A stretch of DNA of 64,000 nucleotides from RBC074 sp964470555 (GCA_964470555.1 CAYYDG010000016.1:71686-135685); one strand, 5' to 3'. Shown: positions 7,569 through 17,087, numbered from the stretch's first letter. Notes: generated by a model not told the origin, from the letters alone. Numbers and translations: made by a program.

Positions 7569-10500
7569 TCAGTTTCCAGTAGCCAGCGCCGTTGCTGCCG
7601 GCTCAACCTGCTTCGGCTCACCCGTGGCTTCCCACTGAATGAGTTTCAGGTCAAGGACGAAGATCGTATAGATCACCGGCACCAGCAGCAGCGTGACAAA
7701 AGTCGCCACCATCATCCCGCCCATCTGCGCGTAACACATCGGCTCCCACAGCGGTCCGCCGTGCATTGCCAGCGGGACGAGCGCAATCACCAGCGCCAGC
7801 ACCGTAATCATCACCGGACGCAGACGCATAATGCCCGCGTCCAGCACCGCCTCTTTCAGCGGCATGCCTTCCTCGTGCTTCTCTTCAATGAAATCAAAGA
7901 GCACGATGATGTGGCTGACGATCAACCCGACCAGGCTGATGATCCCCAGAAACGCCATGAACCCGAAGGGCGTGCCCATAATCCAGAGCGCCACCAGTCC
8001 GCCCGCAATGCCGTAAGGCACTGCCGCGAAAACGACGAAGGGCTTGATCGCATTCTTGAATTGATAGACCAGGCTCAGATAGATCGCCACCAGCGAAATC
8101 AGCAGCACGACCACCAGGTTTTTGAACCCCTTGACCTGCTCTTCTTCCGATCCGCCGATCTCCATGCGGTAACCGGGCGGAAGTTGTTCGGCAAAAGCCG
8201 TCAACTGCGGGCGGGCGGCGCTCATGATCTCAGAGGGGAGATGACCGGCTTCGGCCATGCACGAAACCGTGATCGTGCGGAATTGATTGCGGCGGCGCAC
8301 CTTCTCGCTCTGAATCCCGTATTCGATTGATGAGACCTGCCGGAGCGGCGCTTTCTGATCGCCTTGCAGCGAATAAACGTAAAGGTTCTGCACGTCGGCC
8401 AACTGCGCGCGCTCTTCCATCCGCAGTCGCGCCACGACCGGAATCTGCTTATCGCCTTCGCGCAGCGTCGTCACCTGCGCGCCGCTGATTCCTGCCGCCG
8501 AAGAGGCAGCGACGTCCAGGTTGGTGAGTCCCGCCGCATTCGCGCGGTCGGAGTCGGTTTCGAGCTTGACGGCGAAACTCTCCTCGCCCCAATCGTCACG
8601 GACGCGCTGGGCGTAGGGCGTGGCGCGCAGGATCGTTTTCACCTTATCCGCTTCCTGGCGCAGCGCGGCCATGTCGTCACCGGAGATGCGAATTTCGACC
8701 GGCATCGCGATGGGCTTGCCCGTGTCGAGTTGTCGCACGTCAATGCGCGCGCCCGGCACTTGTTCATCCAGCGCCTTCTGCATCAGGCCAACGAGGTGGT
8801 TGGTGTCGTGTTTGTCGTTGACCTCGATGATGACCTGCGCGTAGTTGAGCTGTTGCATTTCAGGCGAGACCGAGAACCAGAAGCGCGGGCCGCCGCCGCC
8901 GACAAAGGTTGTCAGCGATTTTAGAATCTCACGCGGTTTGCCATCTTCAAGGTGTTCTTTGCCGTATTCTTCGGCCACCTCGCGCACCACTTCCTCCGCG
9001 TGCCGCGCGGCCTCATTGGTCGCCGAAAGCGGCGCGTCTTCCGGCAGCCACACATCCAGGTACGAGAGGTAAGAAAGGTCTTTCGGGAAAAAATCTGTTT
9101 TGAGCTGGCTGGCAACCAGCCCGCTCCCGGCGAGCAGGACGAGCGAGCCGGCGAGGACCTTCCAGCGTTGATTGATCGCCCATTCGCCGACCCGGTAATA
9201 AAAGGCCGGGAAGCCTTTTTTGCGCCGCTCTTCAATCGGCGGCTCAGGCTTAGGCTTCATCAAAAAGTATCCAAGGAAGGGAATAAACGTCATTGCCACG
9301 ATCAAGGCCGCCACCAAAGAACAGGTCAGCACAATCGGCAGGCTGTACAAAAATTCGCCCGTGCCTCCTGGCAACGTCAGGAACGGTAGGTAAGCGACGA
9401 TGTTGGTTATGGTGGCGAAAATGATCGCCGTGATGAGTTTGGTAGGCCCCAGCCACGAAGCGATGAGTGGCGGCAATCCCTCTCCCAGCGAGTTCTTAAT
9501 CGCATCGCCGGAAACAACCGGCACATCCACCAGCAAGCCGAGCGCGATAATCAGCGTGGCAATGGAAACCTGTTGCAGGTCAATCCCCAGCATGTGCGAC
9601 ATGCCGAAGGTGATGAAGAGCGTAATCGGGATCGCCAACCCCATCAGCAGCGCCGAACGCCAGTCCCAGAACCCGATCAGCGCGACAATCACCACCAGGA
9701 AGATCGCTTCATAGAGGCTGTTCATGAACAGGCCGACGTTTTCTGTGACCTGTCGCGGCTGGTCGGAGGTGCGCGCCATCATCAAGTCTTCAGGCAATTG
9801 TTTTTTTACCTCAGCCAGCGCCGCGTCAACGCTCTGGCCGAATTCGCCGATGTATCCGCCCGGACGCATCTGCACGGCGATGGTGATGGCGCGGCTGCGT
9901 TGCCAATTACCATTTGCGTCGCGCCAGTCGTAATAGTTCAGGAATCTGGCCGGGCTGTCATAACCACGCTGTACGTCCACCACATCGCGCAGGTAAACAG
10001 GCGCTCCCTGCTCCGTGCGGGCAATCGCCACGTCGGCAATCTCCTGTTCACTCTGAAACTCACCCGAAGGATCAATGGAAAAATTCTTTCCCACGGCTTC
10101 CAATTGCGGGCCAGCCGGCGCGATGTTGCGTGCGCCCAGAATGTTCGGCAGGTCGCCAGGCCGCAGACCGTAGGAAGCGATGCGCTCTTGGGAATAGAGT
10201 AGAAAGACCTGTTCAGGCAGAATGCCCGCGCGCGACACCTTCGAAGCTTGCGGAAGGCCTTTGAGCGTCTTCTCGATAAGGTCGGTGAAATCGTCCATTT
10301 CGCGGTAGCTGTATTTGTCGCCCGCGACCGCGCCCAGCTTGGCGCGCGCCTCGTTCGGATCATGGATCACCACCGGCGGCCAGCTATCCGGATGAAAATC
10401 TGCTGCCTGTAATCGCTCGTGGATGAACTGCTGCGTGTGAGCGAGCAGTGTTTCATCGCTTGCGTCGGACACGCCGTCCACGCCAACGAAGCCCGGTTCA

Positions 10501-11201
10501 GTGATGACGTGCAGGTCGCTGGCCAAGCCCTTCTGCTTGAGGGAATCGGCCAACAGATTGAGCGGGTCTTGCACGACGCGGGGGCTGATCGGATGAGTAA
10601 GGCTGCTGACAATCGTGAAGCGCCCCTCGCTCGCCGCCGCCACATGCTCTTGCCGTTGGCGAGTGATGGCCTCGCTGACGGCCTTCGCGCGCAGATCAAT
10701 CTCCGCCTCGCTCACCTTCGGGCTGGCGACGGTCAGCATTAGCGCCGCCGTGTCGCCGAAGTCCTTGATGAACCTCACGGGGCCCGCGCCTTCCGGCAGA
10801 TCGGTGAGCGCGCCGAGTTTGAGCGCGATGTCATCGAACTCCTTGCCAATCTGCGGGCCGGGAAAGTTCTCGTCCAGGTCCACATAGACCGCCGAAAAGT
10901 TGGTGCGCGAGATCGAACGGATCTTTTCCACGTTGGCGTTCTGCGCGATCTTCTCTTCGACCTTTTTGGTCACCAGTTGTTCGATCTTCTCGGCGCTCGC
11001 GCCGGGCCACAGCGTGATGGCGACGGCGGTTTTGACGGGCGTGTCCGGGTCTTTGCGCTGGGGCATGCTTTTATAGCTATACACGCCCCATACGCAGACG
11101 GCGATCAGCATGACCCAGGCGATATGCCGCTGTTCGACGAAAAAGCGAGAGATGTTGCGTTTGTTTTTGAGAGTCTCGTTGTTGTTGTGACCGTGTTCCA
11201 T
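7569..11201 (-). CDS. RND superfamily efflux transporter permease
   Basis: Inner-membrane proton-driven pump of a tripartite efflux system, 1210 residues, somewhat longer than the 1020-1100 of typical AcrB/CzcA proteins. AGGAG lies five bases upstream of the ATG at 11201. The first membrane helix (HIAWVMLIAVCVWGVYSY) is followed by a periplasmic porter domain, helices 2-6 with the proton-relay Asp region ALGLLVDVPVVSGDAI, a second porter domain and a C-terminal helix bundle (IISLVGLIVSHIIVLFDFIEE, RPVMITVLALVIALVPLA). Its partners lie directly upstream in transcription order: outer membrane factor and fusion protein. A nested palindrome separates it from the fusion protein gene. Substrate unknown. 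Confidence 0.9.
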   Translation of the reverse strand: MEHGHNNNETLKNKRNISRFFVEQRHIAWVMLIAVCVWGVYSYKSMPQRKDPDTPVKTAVAITLWPGASAEKIEQLVTKKVEEKIAQNANVEKIRSISRTNFSAVYVDLDENFPGPQIGKEFDDIALKLGALTDLPEGAGPVRFIKDFGDTAALMLTVASPKVSEAEIDLRAKAVSEAITRQRQEHVAAASEGRFTIVSSLTHPISPRVVQDPLNLLADSLKQKGLASDLHVITEPGFVGVDGVSDASDETLLAHTQQFIHERLQAADFHPDSWPPVVIHDPNEARAKLGAVAGDKYSYREMDDFTDLIEKTLKGLPQASKVSRAGILPEQVFLLYSQERIASYGLRPGDLPNILGARNIAPAGPQLEAVGKNFSIDPSGEFQSEQEIADVAIARTEQGAPVYLRDVVDVQRGYDSPARFLNYYDWRDANGNWQRSRAITIAVQMRPGGYIGEFGQSVDAALAEVKKQLPEDLMMARTSDQPRQVTENVGLFMNSLYEAIFLVVIVALIGFWDWRSALLMGLAIPITLFITFGMSHMLGIDLQQVSIATLIIALGLLVDVPVVSGDAIKNSLGEGLPPLIASWLGPTKLITAIIFATITNIVAYLPFLTLPGGTGEFLYSLPIVLTCSLVAALIVAMTFIPFLGYFLMKPKPEPPIEERRKKGFPAFYYRVGEWAINQRWKVLAGSLVLLAGSGLVASQLKTDFFPKDLSYLSYLDVWLPEDAPLSATNEAARHAEEVVREVAEEYGKEHLEDGKPREILKSLTTFVGGGGPRFWFSVSPEMQQLNYAQVIIEVNDKHDTNHLVGLMQKALDEQVPGARIDVRQLDTGKPIAMPVEIRISGDDMAALRQEADKVKTILRATPYAQRVRDDWGEESFAVKLETDSDRANAAGLTNLDVAASSAAGISGAQVTTLREGDKQIPVVARLRMEERAQLADVQNLYVYSLQGDQKAPLRQVSSIEYGIQSEKVRRRNQFRTITVSCMAEAGHLPSEIMSAARPQLTAFAEQLPPGYRMEIGGSEEEQVKGFKNLVVVLLISLVAIYLSLVYQFKNAIKPFVVFAAVPYGIAGGLVALWIMGTPFGFMAFLGIISLVGLIVSHIIVLFDFIEEKHEEGMPLKEAVLDAGIMRLRPVMITVLALVIALVPLAMHGGPLWEPMCYAQMGGMMVATFVTLLLVPVIYTIFVLDLKLIQWEATGEPKQVEPAATALATGN

Positions 11202-11313
11202 AATTCTCCTGATGATCTTCGGATCAAGCTGCATCCAGCTTGTCATTCCCACAAATTTTGCGCTCCGATGTGCGACCTTGTTTCATTGGAATCCATCCAA
11301 GTCACGATGACTC

Positions 11314-11460
11314 GCTCCGTAGGAGCGCAATGTTTATAGACATTGGTGAAGAAAAGCCCCTAGCTCCGTAGGAGCGGCATATGCGAGACAGATGCCGCTC
11401 CTACGGAGCTAAGGCATGTGGTTGCCATTCGTTCTATAAACATCGCGCTCCTTCGGAGCG
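11314..11460. repeat. Nested palindromic repeat between the fusion protein and RND pump genes
   Basis: The inner hairpin has perfect 20-bp arms (11361-11380 and 11392-11411) starting TAGCTCCGTAGGAGCGG, with an 11-base loop. An outer inverted pair (about 11314-11340 and 11432-11460) shares CGCTCCG(T/A)AGGAGCGC and ATGTTTATAGA, so the same motif appears four times in alternating orientation. The 318-base gap 11202-11519 contains nothing else recognisable apart from the pump's ribosome-binding site. Confidence 0.8.
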
Positions 11461-11519
11461 GAAGACGCCGCGATTCGTGTAGACACCGATGATGCAAGGC
11501 CGTGATACCTGAATTCCCA

Positions 11520-12833
11520 TCAAGGAATCACCTTGACCGGATCGCCGTCGTTGACCATCGTGCCGCCTGTCGTGATCACGAGGTCGCCCGGCTTCACTCC
11601 GTCCGTCACGGCCACTGTGTTGCCGTAAGATTCGCCCAGCTTCACGTCGCGCAGTCGTGCGACCTGCCGCCCGCCTTCTTCCATCACCACGAACACGGCA
11701 TACCCGTTCGGGTTGCCCTTCGATTTCATCACCGCGTTCAGGGGCACGACCGGCTGCGCGGGCGCGGCCTGGTGAGTTCCCACTTTGAGCGAGACAATCA
11801 TTCCCGGTCGCAGCAGGTAGCTCGCATTCGGGATCGTCACCTCGACGTTGAAAGCTCGGCTCTTGGGGTCGGCGGCGGGAAAAATGGACGTGATTTGTCC
11901 GCGAATTTCCGTGCTGGGCAAAGCTTCGGTCTCGACGCTGAGCGTGCTTCCAAGTTTCATTTCCGGTACGGCCACGTCCGCCACGCCGAAGACCGCTTTG
12001 ACCGAAGACGTGTCGGCGACGATGAATCCTGTTTTGCCGGGCGAGACCAACGTCCCTTTCTCGACCGATTTTTGCAGCACGACCCCATTGAGCGGCGCCC
12101 GGAGCGCGGTGTCTTGCAGGGGAATCGTTGCCTCCTGCACGACCGCCTGCGCGCCCCTTGATCTGGCCTCGATGACTTCGATCTGCGCTTTGGCGGAATC
12201 GGCTCTGGCCTGGATCATGCCGACCTGCGAGCGGGCGGCGGCGACCTTGGCAGTCGTCGCTTCAAACTGCGCCTTGGCCGCGTCGTAATTGGCTTTGGTC
12301 AGGCTCTGGCTGGCGAACAGGTTTTGCGCGCGGTCGAAATCGAGTTTTGCTTTTTCATAAGCCGTTTCAGCCTCAGCCAATTGGGCCTTGCTCGCAGCGA
12401 TGCCGGAGAGCGCTTCCTGGTATTGCGCTTTGCTGGCGTCAATGGCCGATCTGGCCTCGTGGGACTGCGATTCGGCCTGTTTGACTTTGACCTGATAATC
12501 GCTCTGGCGCACGCGCGCCAGCGTCGTTCCGGCGGTGATGCGGTCGCCTTCCTGCAGGTCTCGCATCTTCCCGTCCACGCCGCGCACCTGCTCGATCGCA
12601 TCAACGTAGCCGCCCACCCTGAAGGCCAGTTCCACCTGCGTGCGCGGGATGATCGTGGCCGAATACCGCTGCTCCCCGCTGCCTGCGGTGTTCAACTCGA
12701 CCGCCGCGACTTTCACCGGCACGACCGGCTTTTCCACCGCCCTGGATCGAGGCTTAAACATCGCCACTGACAACACAGTCACTAACAAGAGCGCCGCGCC
12801 CACTGCCGCCGCTTTGAAGATTCTCTTTTTCAT
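11520..12833 (-). CDS. RND efflux periplasmic adaptor (membrane fusion protein)
   Basis: 437-residue adaptor of the HlyD/AcrA family linking the RND pump to the outer membrane factor. The ATG at 12833 overlaps the TGA of the upstream outer membrane factor gene (ATGA), which decides the start. An N-terminal signal-anchor (KAAAVGAALLLVTVLSVAMF) precedes a beta-barrel/lipoyl half (VPVKVAAVELN...). A long alpha-helical hairpin follows (about residues 120-230, Ala/Gln/Lys-rich: QAESQSHEARSAIDASKAQY). The second lipoyl half is LRAPLNGVVLQKSVEKGTLV, with beta-barrel and membrane-proximal domains at the C-terminus. No lipobox cysteine is seen. Confidence 0.9.
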   Translation of the reverse strand: MKKRIFKAAAVGAALLLVTVLSVAMFKPRSRAVEKPVVPVKVAAVELNTAGSGEQRYSATIIPRTQVELAFRVGGYVDAIEQVRGVDGKMRDLQEGDRITAGTTLARVRQSDYQVKVKQAESQSHEARSAIDASKAQYQEALSGIAASKAQLAEAETAYEKAKLDFDRAQNLFASQSLTKANYDAAKAQFEATTAKVAAARSQVGMIQARADSAKAQIEVIEARSRGAQAVVQEATIPLQDTALRAPLNGVVLQKSVEKGTLVSPGKTGFIVADTSSVKAVFGVADVAVPEMKLGSTLSVETEALPSTEIRGQITSIFPAADPKSRAFNVEVTIPNASYLLRPGMIVSLKVGTHQAAPAQPVVPLNAVMKSKGNPNGYAVFVVMEEGGRQVARLRDVKLGESYGNTVAVTDGVKPGDLVITTGGTMVNDGDPVKVIP

Positions 12834-14191
12834 TTGTCCGCTCCGATTGCTTTTTCGTAATCCGCCCTGGCCGTCCAGAAGGCCAGCAGCGCTTGTTGGT
12901 ATTGATAATCCGCGTCGGCCAACGCGGCCTGCGTTTGCAGCGCGTCCGAAAGCAGCGCCGCCTGCGCCTTGTATTTGTTGAGGGAAACACGCGTGTTTTC
13001 CCGTGCCGTTTCCTGCTTGAGTTGAGCGACGCGCAGCGCCTGCCGCGCTTGTTGCAACTCGCGCAGTTTCGCTCCGACCTCGATCCGAACGCTGTTTTCC
13101 GCTTCGCGCAGGCTGTTGTTCGCCTGCTCGATGGTCTTCGCTTTTTCCGCCAGTTGATGTTTCTTCCTTCCCCAGTCGAAGACCTCCCAATTCATCTGAA
13201 ACCCGACGCCGGCGAAGTTCTTGGGGACGAAATCGTTGAAGTTGCGCGGGGAGACATAAACCAGCGCCAGGCTGACATCCGGGATGTATTCGGATCGCTT
13301 CACGCGCTTGTCCAACTCCGCCTGTTTGATTCGCAACCGCGCCTCTTTGATCTCAGGCCGTGATTCCAGCGCCTGTGTGCGCGCCGCCGCAACGTCCAGT
13401 TCCAGCCATGACAGTTCCGTCGCCGGGCTGACTCTGAATTCAATGCCGACATCGCACCCCATCAATTGATTGAGCTGCTCCTTCAACGTGGCCAGTTGAT
13501 TGCCGACGGTGAGCGCCTCGGTTTCTGTCTTCGCCAGTTTGGTTTTGACATCTAGCTCGTCCGCTTTGAGCGCCACTTGTTGCACCACGTAATCACCCGT
13601 CACGCGATCTAGCTCGCGGTAGAACCGCAAGGCCTGCTGGACGCTTTCGATGGCGCTCTGTGTTTGCAGGATCGCGTAGTAGGTGCGCTTGACGTTGTTG
13701 ACGACCGACTGTTCCTGCGACCGCAATTGCTGGCGGGCGACGTCGCCGGATAAGGCGACCTGTTTGACGTTCAGTCCCAGGCGATACTGCTGTGAAAGTG
13801 GCATCGTCACCTGACCATTGAGAATAGCCGTTGGTCGGCTCGGCGTTGACAACTTGACGTCGCGATCCGGGAGCGGGCCGACGTTGGGGTAATTGCCCAA
13901 CACGCCTTTGGTAAAGGTGAAATCCAGCCCCGTCAGATTTTGTGTGGCGAGCGCGTTGAACTCGAATTTCGGCAGGCGAAAGGTGCGCGTCGCCGCCACC
14001 TGATCCTCGGCTTTGCCGACGGCCAGTTGCGCGTTCCTGACCTGGCGGTTGTCGCGCAAGGCCAGCGAGATGGCATCTTCCAGCGTCAGTACTTCTTCTG
14101 AAGCGCCTGCCTCTTGTTGCTGCGCCAGGGCGCTCACCGGGATGGCTATTAAGATGATGATCGCAAGTAAATAAATAATCCGGTTATCCAT
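12830..14191 (-). CDS. TolC-like outer membrane factor
   Basis: 453-residue outer membrane efflux protein. The ATG at 14191 precedes a clear signal peptide (YLLAIIILIAIPVSALAQQ, cleavage after ALA), which is why it is preferred over upstream in-frame Met codons. Two OEP repeats are visible: TLEDAISLALRDNRQVRNAQ (about residue 35) and the second at VAAARTQALESRPEIKEAR (about 270), with long helical coiled regions rich in Gln and Ala between. It starts 10 bases after the STAS gene and overlaps the adaptor gene by 4 bases, so the three are one transcriptional unit. Confidence 0.88.
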   Translation of the reverse strand: MDNRIIYLLAIIILIAIPVSALAQQQEAGASEEVLTLEDAISLALRDNRQVRNAQLAVGKAEDQVAATRTFRLPKFEFNALATQNLTGLDFTFTKGVLGNYPNVGPLPDRDVKLSTPSRPTAILNGQVTMPLSQQYRLGLNVKQVALSGDVARQQLRSQEQSVVNNVKRTYYAILQTQSAIESVQQALRFYRELDRVTGDYVVQQVALKADELDVKTKLAKTETEALTVGNQLATLKEQLNQLMGCDVGIEFRVSPATELSWLELDVAAARTQALESRPEIKEARLRIKQAELDKRVKRSEYIPDVSLALVYVSPRNFNDFVPKNFAGVGFQMNWEVFDWGRKKHQLAEKAKTIEQANNSLREAENSVRIEVGAKLRELQQARQALRVAQLKQETARENTRVSLNKYKAQAALLSDALQTQAALADADYQYQQALLAFWTARADYEKAIGADK

Positions 14192-14201
14192 AGATTGATC
14201 C

Positions 14202-14561
14202 TTATTGCGCTCCCGCCGGACGCTTGGCCAACGGCGGAGGCTCTTTCTCAGTTTTGGTTGGCATTGCTGCATTCTGCTGTTTAGGCCCCTCCCCGGCCTC
14301 AATCTCCGCCACGATCGCGTTGATCAGGACGCCAGTGGATAGCAGCCTTGCGCCCTGTCGCCGCATCCTGCTGAGCAGCGCTCGTCCTGCGGAGTCAATA
14401 AAAGTCACGGCTGCCAAATTCACCAGCATCGTCCGGGATGGGTCGGCAGCCAACGCGCTTTTCCAGCACTTTTCCAATTCTTCCACCCACGGCCCGACTA
14501 GCTTTCCTTCAATCACGAAGCTCGTCACCTTCGCCTCGGTGTGGATCGTAATTTTGAGCAT
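14202..14561 (-). CDS. STAS-domain protein (anti-sigma factor antagonist-like)
   Basis: 119 residues. The STAS fold is visible from ITIHTEAKVTSFVIEGKLVG to VNLAAVTFIDSAGRALLSRM; DSAG matches the DSxG phosphoserine site of SpoIIAA-type antagonists. A Pro/Lys-rich tail of about 30 residues follows (KTEKEPPPLAKRPAG). GAGGAG lies upstream of the ATG. It is the first gene of the efflux operon, 10 bases before the outer membrane factor, an unusual position for a STAS protein. No anti-sigma kinase is present in the window, so its partner is unknown. Confidence 0.82.
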   Translation of the reverse strand: MLKITIHTEAKVTSFVIEGKLVGPWVEELEKCWKSALAADPSRTMLVNLAAVTFIDSAGRALLSRMRRQGARLLSTGVLINAIVAEIEAGEGPKQQNAAMPTKTEKEPPPLAKRPAGAQ

Positions 14562-14590
14562 CGCTCTTTCTCCTCTTTCGGTTTGGGTAA

Positions 14591-14606
14591 TGGCAATGGG
14601 TATGCC
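14591..14606. promoter_or_regulatory. Sigma-54 (-24/-12) promoter-like element, nearly symmetric
   Basis: TGGCAATGGGTATGCC has the GG-N10-GC spacing diagnostic of sigma-54 promoters. Because it is almost palindromic it also scores on the minus strand (GGCATACCCATTGC, with an exact TTGC -12). On the minus strand the predicted start is about 15-20 bases before the STAS ATG and ahead of its GAGGAG site. The neighbouring divergent gene encodes a sigma-54 activator. Direction and activity are inference. Confidence 0.5.
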
Positions 14607-14827
14607 GCGACAAAACGCGATGAGCGCGGAGGCTAAATCGTTGAATTTAGAAGGCGACTGAAAAAATGCTGCTCAGGATGCGATGTCGAAACGTCGAAAC
14701 TGTCATCGTCACTTTCAACAAAGCTGGGCAGGGCTGCTCGGATTTGATGGCGGCGTATTGTGTCGAAGCTGACGAAGCGTGTAGCATCCGCGAGGGATTG
14801 CGAACCTTCTTAATGGAGCATTGGGCG

Positions 14828-16489
14828 ATGAGTACAGACTGGCAATTTGCGCCGGGAAGCGCCGCCGAGCGTTCCGCGCAAGAGGAATTACAACGTCAAA
14901 ACGACCGGCTTCAGTTGCTGCTGAATCTGACCAGCAGCATCACATCAAACCTGGAGCTTCAGGAGTTGTTGCGCTCGATTTCAGCCAACATTCGCGAGGT
15001 CATACGCTGTGAAGGAGTGGGGGTTTACCTGGCTGACTCGGAGTCAGTAAGTTTCACGCTGCTGGCCATGGATTTCCCGCACGGCAAAGGGGAGTTTCAC
15101 GAAGGCCTGCAATTCTCCCCGCTCGCAGGCGACCCGTTGAGGCGGGCGTTTGACACGTTGAAACCGGTCGTTGTCAGCATGGACGAGTTGGCGAACATCC
15201 ATCCCGAAGGATACAAAATCGCAATCGCCGAGGGCATCAAGAATCACTTTTTTGTTCCGCTCACGAACCGCGGTCGCGCGCTCGGAGTCCTGGCGGTTGG
15301 CCACACGACGGAGGATGTCTTCACGCCCGAGGATGTCGAGTTCCTCAGCCAGGCGTCGGGCCAGATCGCCATCGCCGTCGAGAACGCCCTGGCCTACCGC
15401 GAGATTTCCGAACTCAGAGACAAACTCGCCCAGGAAAAGCTCTATCTGGAAGAAGAGATTCGCAGCGAGATGAATTTCGATCAGATCGTCGGCGACAGCC
15501 CGGCGCTCAGGCGTGTGCTGGAACTGGTCGAAACGGTCGCGCCCAGCGATTCCACGGTTCTGTTGCTCGGCGAAACCGGAACCGGCAAGGAACTCGTCGC
15601 CCGCGCCATCCACGACCACAGCCGGCGCAAAGACCGCACGTTTGTGAAGCTGAACTGCGCCGCGATCCCGACCGGCTTACTCGAAAGCGAATTGTTCGGA
15701 CATGAAAAAGGAGCCTTCACCGGCGCGATCAGCCAGAAGGTCGGGCGGCTGGAATTGGCCGACCAGGGCACTCTGTTTCTGGACGAGGTAGGCGACGTGC
15801 CGCTGGAAATCCAGCCGAAGCTCTTGCGCGCGCTACAAGAGCGCGAATTCGAGCGGCTGGGCAGCACGCGCACAAAGAAAGTAAACGTGAGGCTGGTGGC
15901 GGCGACGAATCGCGACCTGGAGCAGATGATCGCCGACCGCGAATTCCGCAGCGACCTCTATTACCGGCTGAACGTCTTCCCGATTCGCATCCCTCCCTTG
16001 CGAGAACGGCGCGAAGACATTCCGCTGCTGGTAAGTTATTTCGTCCAGAAGTTCGCCCGGCAGATGCAGAAGCGGATTGAGACGATCCCGGCAACCGCCA
16101 TGAAGACTTTGGCCGAATGGGACTGGCCGGGGAACATCCGTGAGCTACAGAACTTCATTGAGCGCGCCGTGATCCTGACGCGGGGCCGTGCGTTGGAAGC
16201 GCCCCTCGCGGAACTGCGCAGAGTTCGCAGGGACGAACCAACGCGGGCGGCGGCAGACCAGGGAGAGATTGCCCGCATCGTGAAAGAAACAATCAACGCA
16301 CTCAACGACAAGAAAAGTGTTGCTGACGAACACGCCCAAAAGCAGCACGAAGAGATCGTGCGCGCGCTAACCGAATGCAAGGGGCGAGTCGGCGGCGCCG
16401 ATGGAGCTGCCGCACGATTGAGGCTGAATCGCACAACGCTGCTTTCCCGCATGAAAAAGTTCGGCATAGATGCCAGACAGTTTTCCTGA
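14828..16489 (+). CDS. Sigma-54-dependent transcriptional activator (GAF-AAA+-Fis HTH)
   Basis: Enhancer-binding protein, about 553 residues from the ATG at 14828 (GGAG nine bases upstream); the frame is open back to an ATG at 14666, so a longer form is possible. An N-terminal GAF sensor (about residues 20-165) and a short coiled linker precede the AAA+ domain: Walker A GETGTGKE, the sigma-54-contacting loop GAFTGA, Walker B GTLFLDEVGDVP and the arginine finger region FRSDLYYRLNVFPI. A C-terminal Fis-type helix-turn-helix ends LNRTTLLSRMKKFGID. It is FhlA/NorR-like; the GAF ligand is unknown. It is divergent from the STAS/RND operon, its probable target. Confidence 0.9.
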   Translation: MSTDWQFAPGSAAERSAQEELQRQNDRLQLLLNLTSSITSNLELQELLRSISANIREVIRCEGVGVYLADSESVSFTLLAMDFPHGKGEFHEGLQFSPLAGDPLRRAFDTLKPVVVSMDELANIHPEGYKIAIAEGIKNHFFVPLTNRGRALGVLAVGHTTEDVFTPEDVEFLSQASGQIAIAVENALAYREISELRDKLAQEKLYLEEEIRSEMNFDQIVGDSPALRRVLELVETVAPSDSTVLLLGETGTGKELVARAIHDHSRRKDRTFVKLNCAAIPTGLLESELFGHEKGAFTGAISQKVGRLELADQGTLFLDEVGDVPLEIQPKLLRALQEREFERLGSTRTKKVNVRLVAATNRDLEQMIADREFRSDLYYRLNVFPIRIPPLRERREDIPLLVSYFVQKFARQMQKRIETIPATAMKTLAEWDWPGNIRELQNFIERAVILTRGRALEAPLAELRRVRRDEPTRAAADQGEIARIVKETINALNDKKSVADEHAQKQHEEIVRALTECKGRVGGADGAAARLRLNRTTLLSRMKKFGIDARQFS

Positions 16490-16792
16490 CTTCTCCGTCC
16501 GGATCGCCTCCCTGCTACGGACGCGTATCCCCTTCAGCCTTCTTCCCTGCCTGCTCGCTCAAATTCCCCGAAGGCAATCTACTGGCTTCAATAAAATAAA
16601 GTCCGTAGTCCTGCCTTGTATCTTCAGGCGTTAGGTTTGGCGTAAGAACGCTTTCGGCTAAAGCCAGCGCGAAGACGCAAAACTGTCGAAATGGTTAACA
16701 ACATCAATCAACTTGACCCAAACCTGTGAAGCCACCTTTGCGGCTTTTACTTTTTTGCGACTTTGCGTTGAATTTGCAAACGTTCGCCCGGC

Positions 16793-16821
16793 TTGACAGC
16801 TTTGAGAGCGTTGGGCAGAAT
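16793..16821 (+). promoter_or_regulatory. Sigma-70 promoter of the lysine operon
   Basis: A perfect -35 TTGACA (16793-16798), a 17-bp spacer and -10 CAGAAT (16816-16821) place the transcription start near 16828, about 25 bases before the riboswitch. Between the activator gene end (16490) and this promoter I see no gene. Confidence 0.65.
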
Positions 16822-16854
16822 CCGCCCTCGTTTTTAAGACACGTTCTTTCTGTT

Positions 16855-17036
16855 TGGCAAACGAGTAGAGGCGCGGTTTTCAAAAGTACCTCATCCGAGA
16901 ACGCGAAGATTCCATGACGATGAGCGAAAGGGGTAAACCGCCGAAACCGAAGCGGCGCTTCGCACGCGCAACGGTTGGCTGTCAGGGCTAAATCCCTGAA
17001 GCTGTCATCGCAAACGCGGTGACGTGCTCTCGGCAA
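16855..17036 (+). ncRNA. Lysine riboswitch (L box) in the lysC leader
   Basis: The leader shows the conserved L-box blocks in order: AGAGGCGCG near the 5' end with CAAAAGTA after it (16866-16888), an AAAGGGGTAAACCGCCGAA block (16927-16945), GGTTGGCTGTCAGGGCTAAATCCCTG (16972-16998, given here only as landmarks), GCTGTCATCGC, and a closing segment GTGCTCTCGG that can pair with CGAG upstream to form P1. A strong intrinsic terminator follows 50 bases later, just ahead of aspartokinase, as expected for transcriptional attenuation by lysine. Boundaries are approximate. Confidence 0.88.
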
Positions 17037-17087
17037 CCTACGGTTTTCAATTTCGCGCTGAGTTTCGCGTCAGCGCATCAAAAGATC

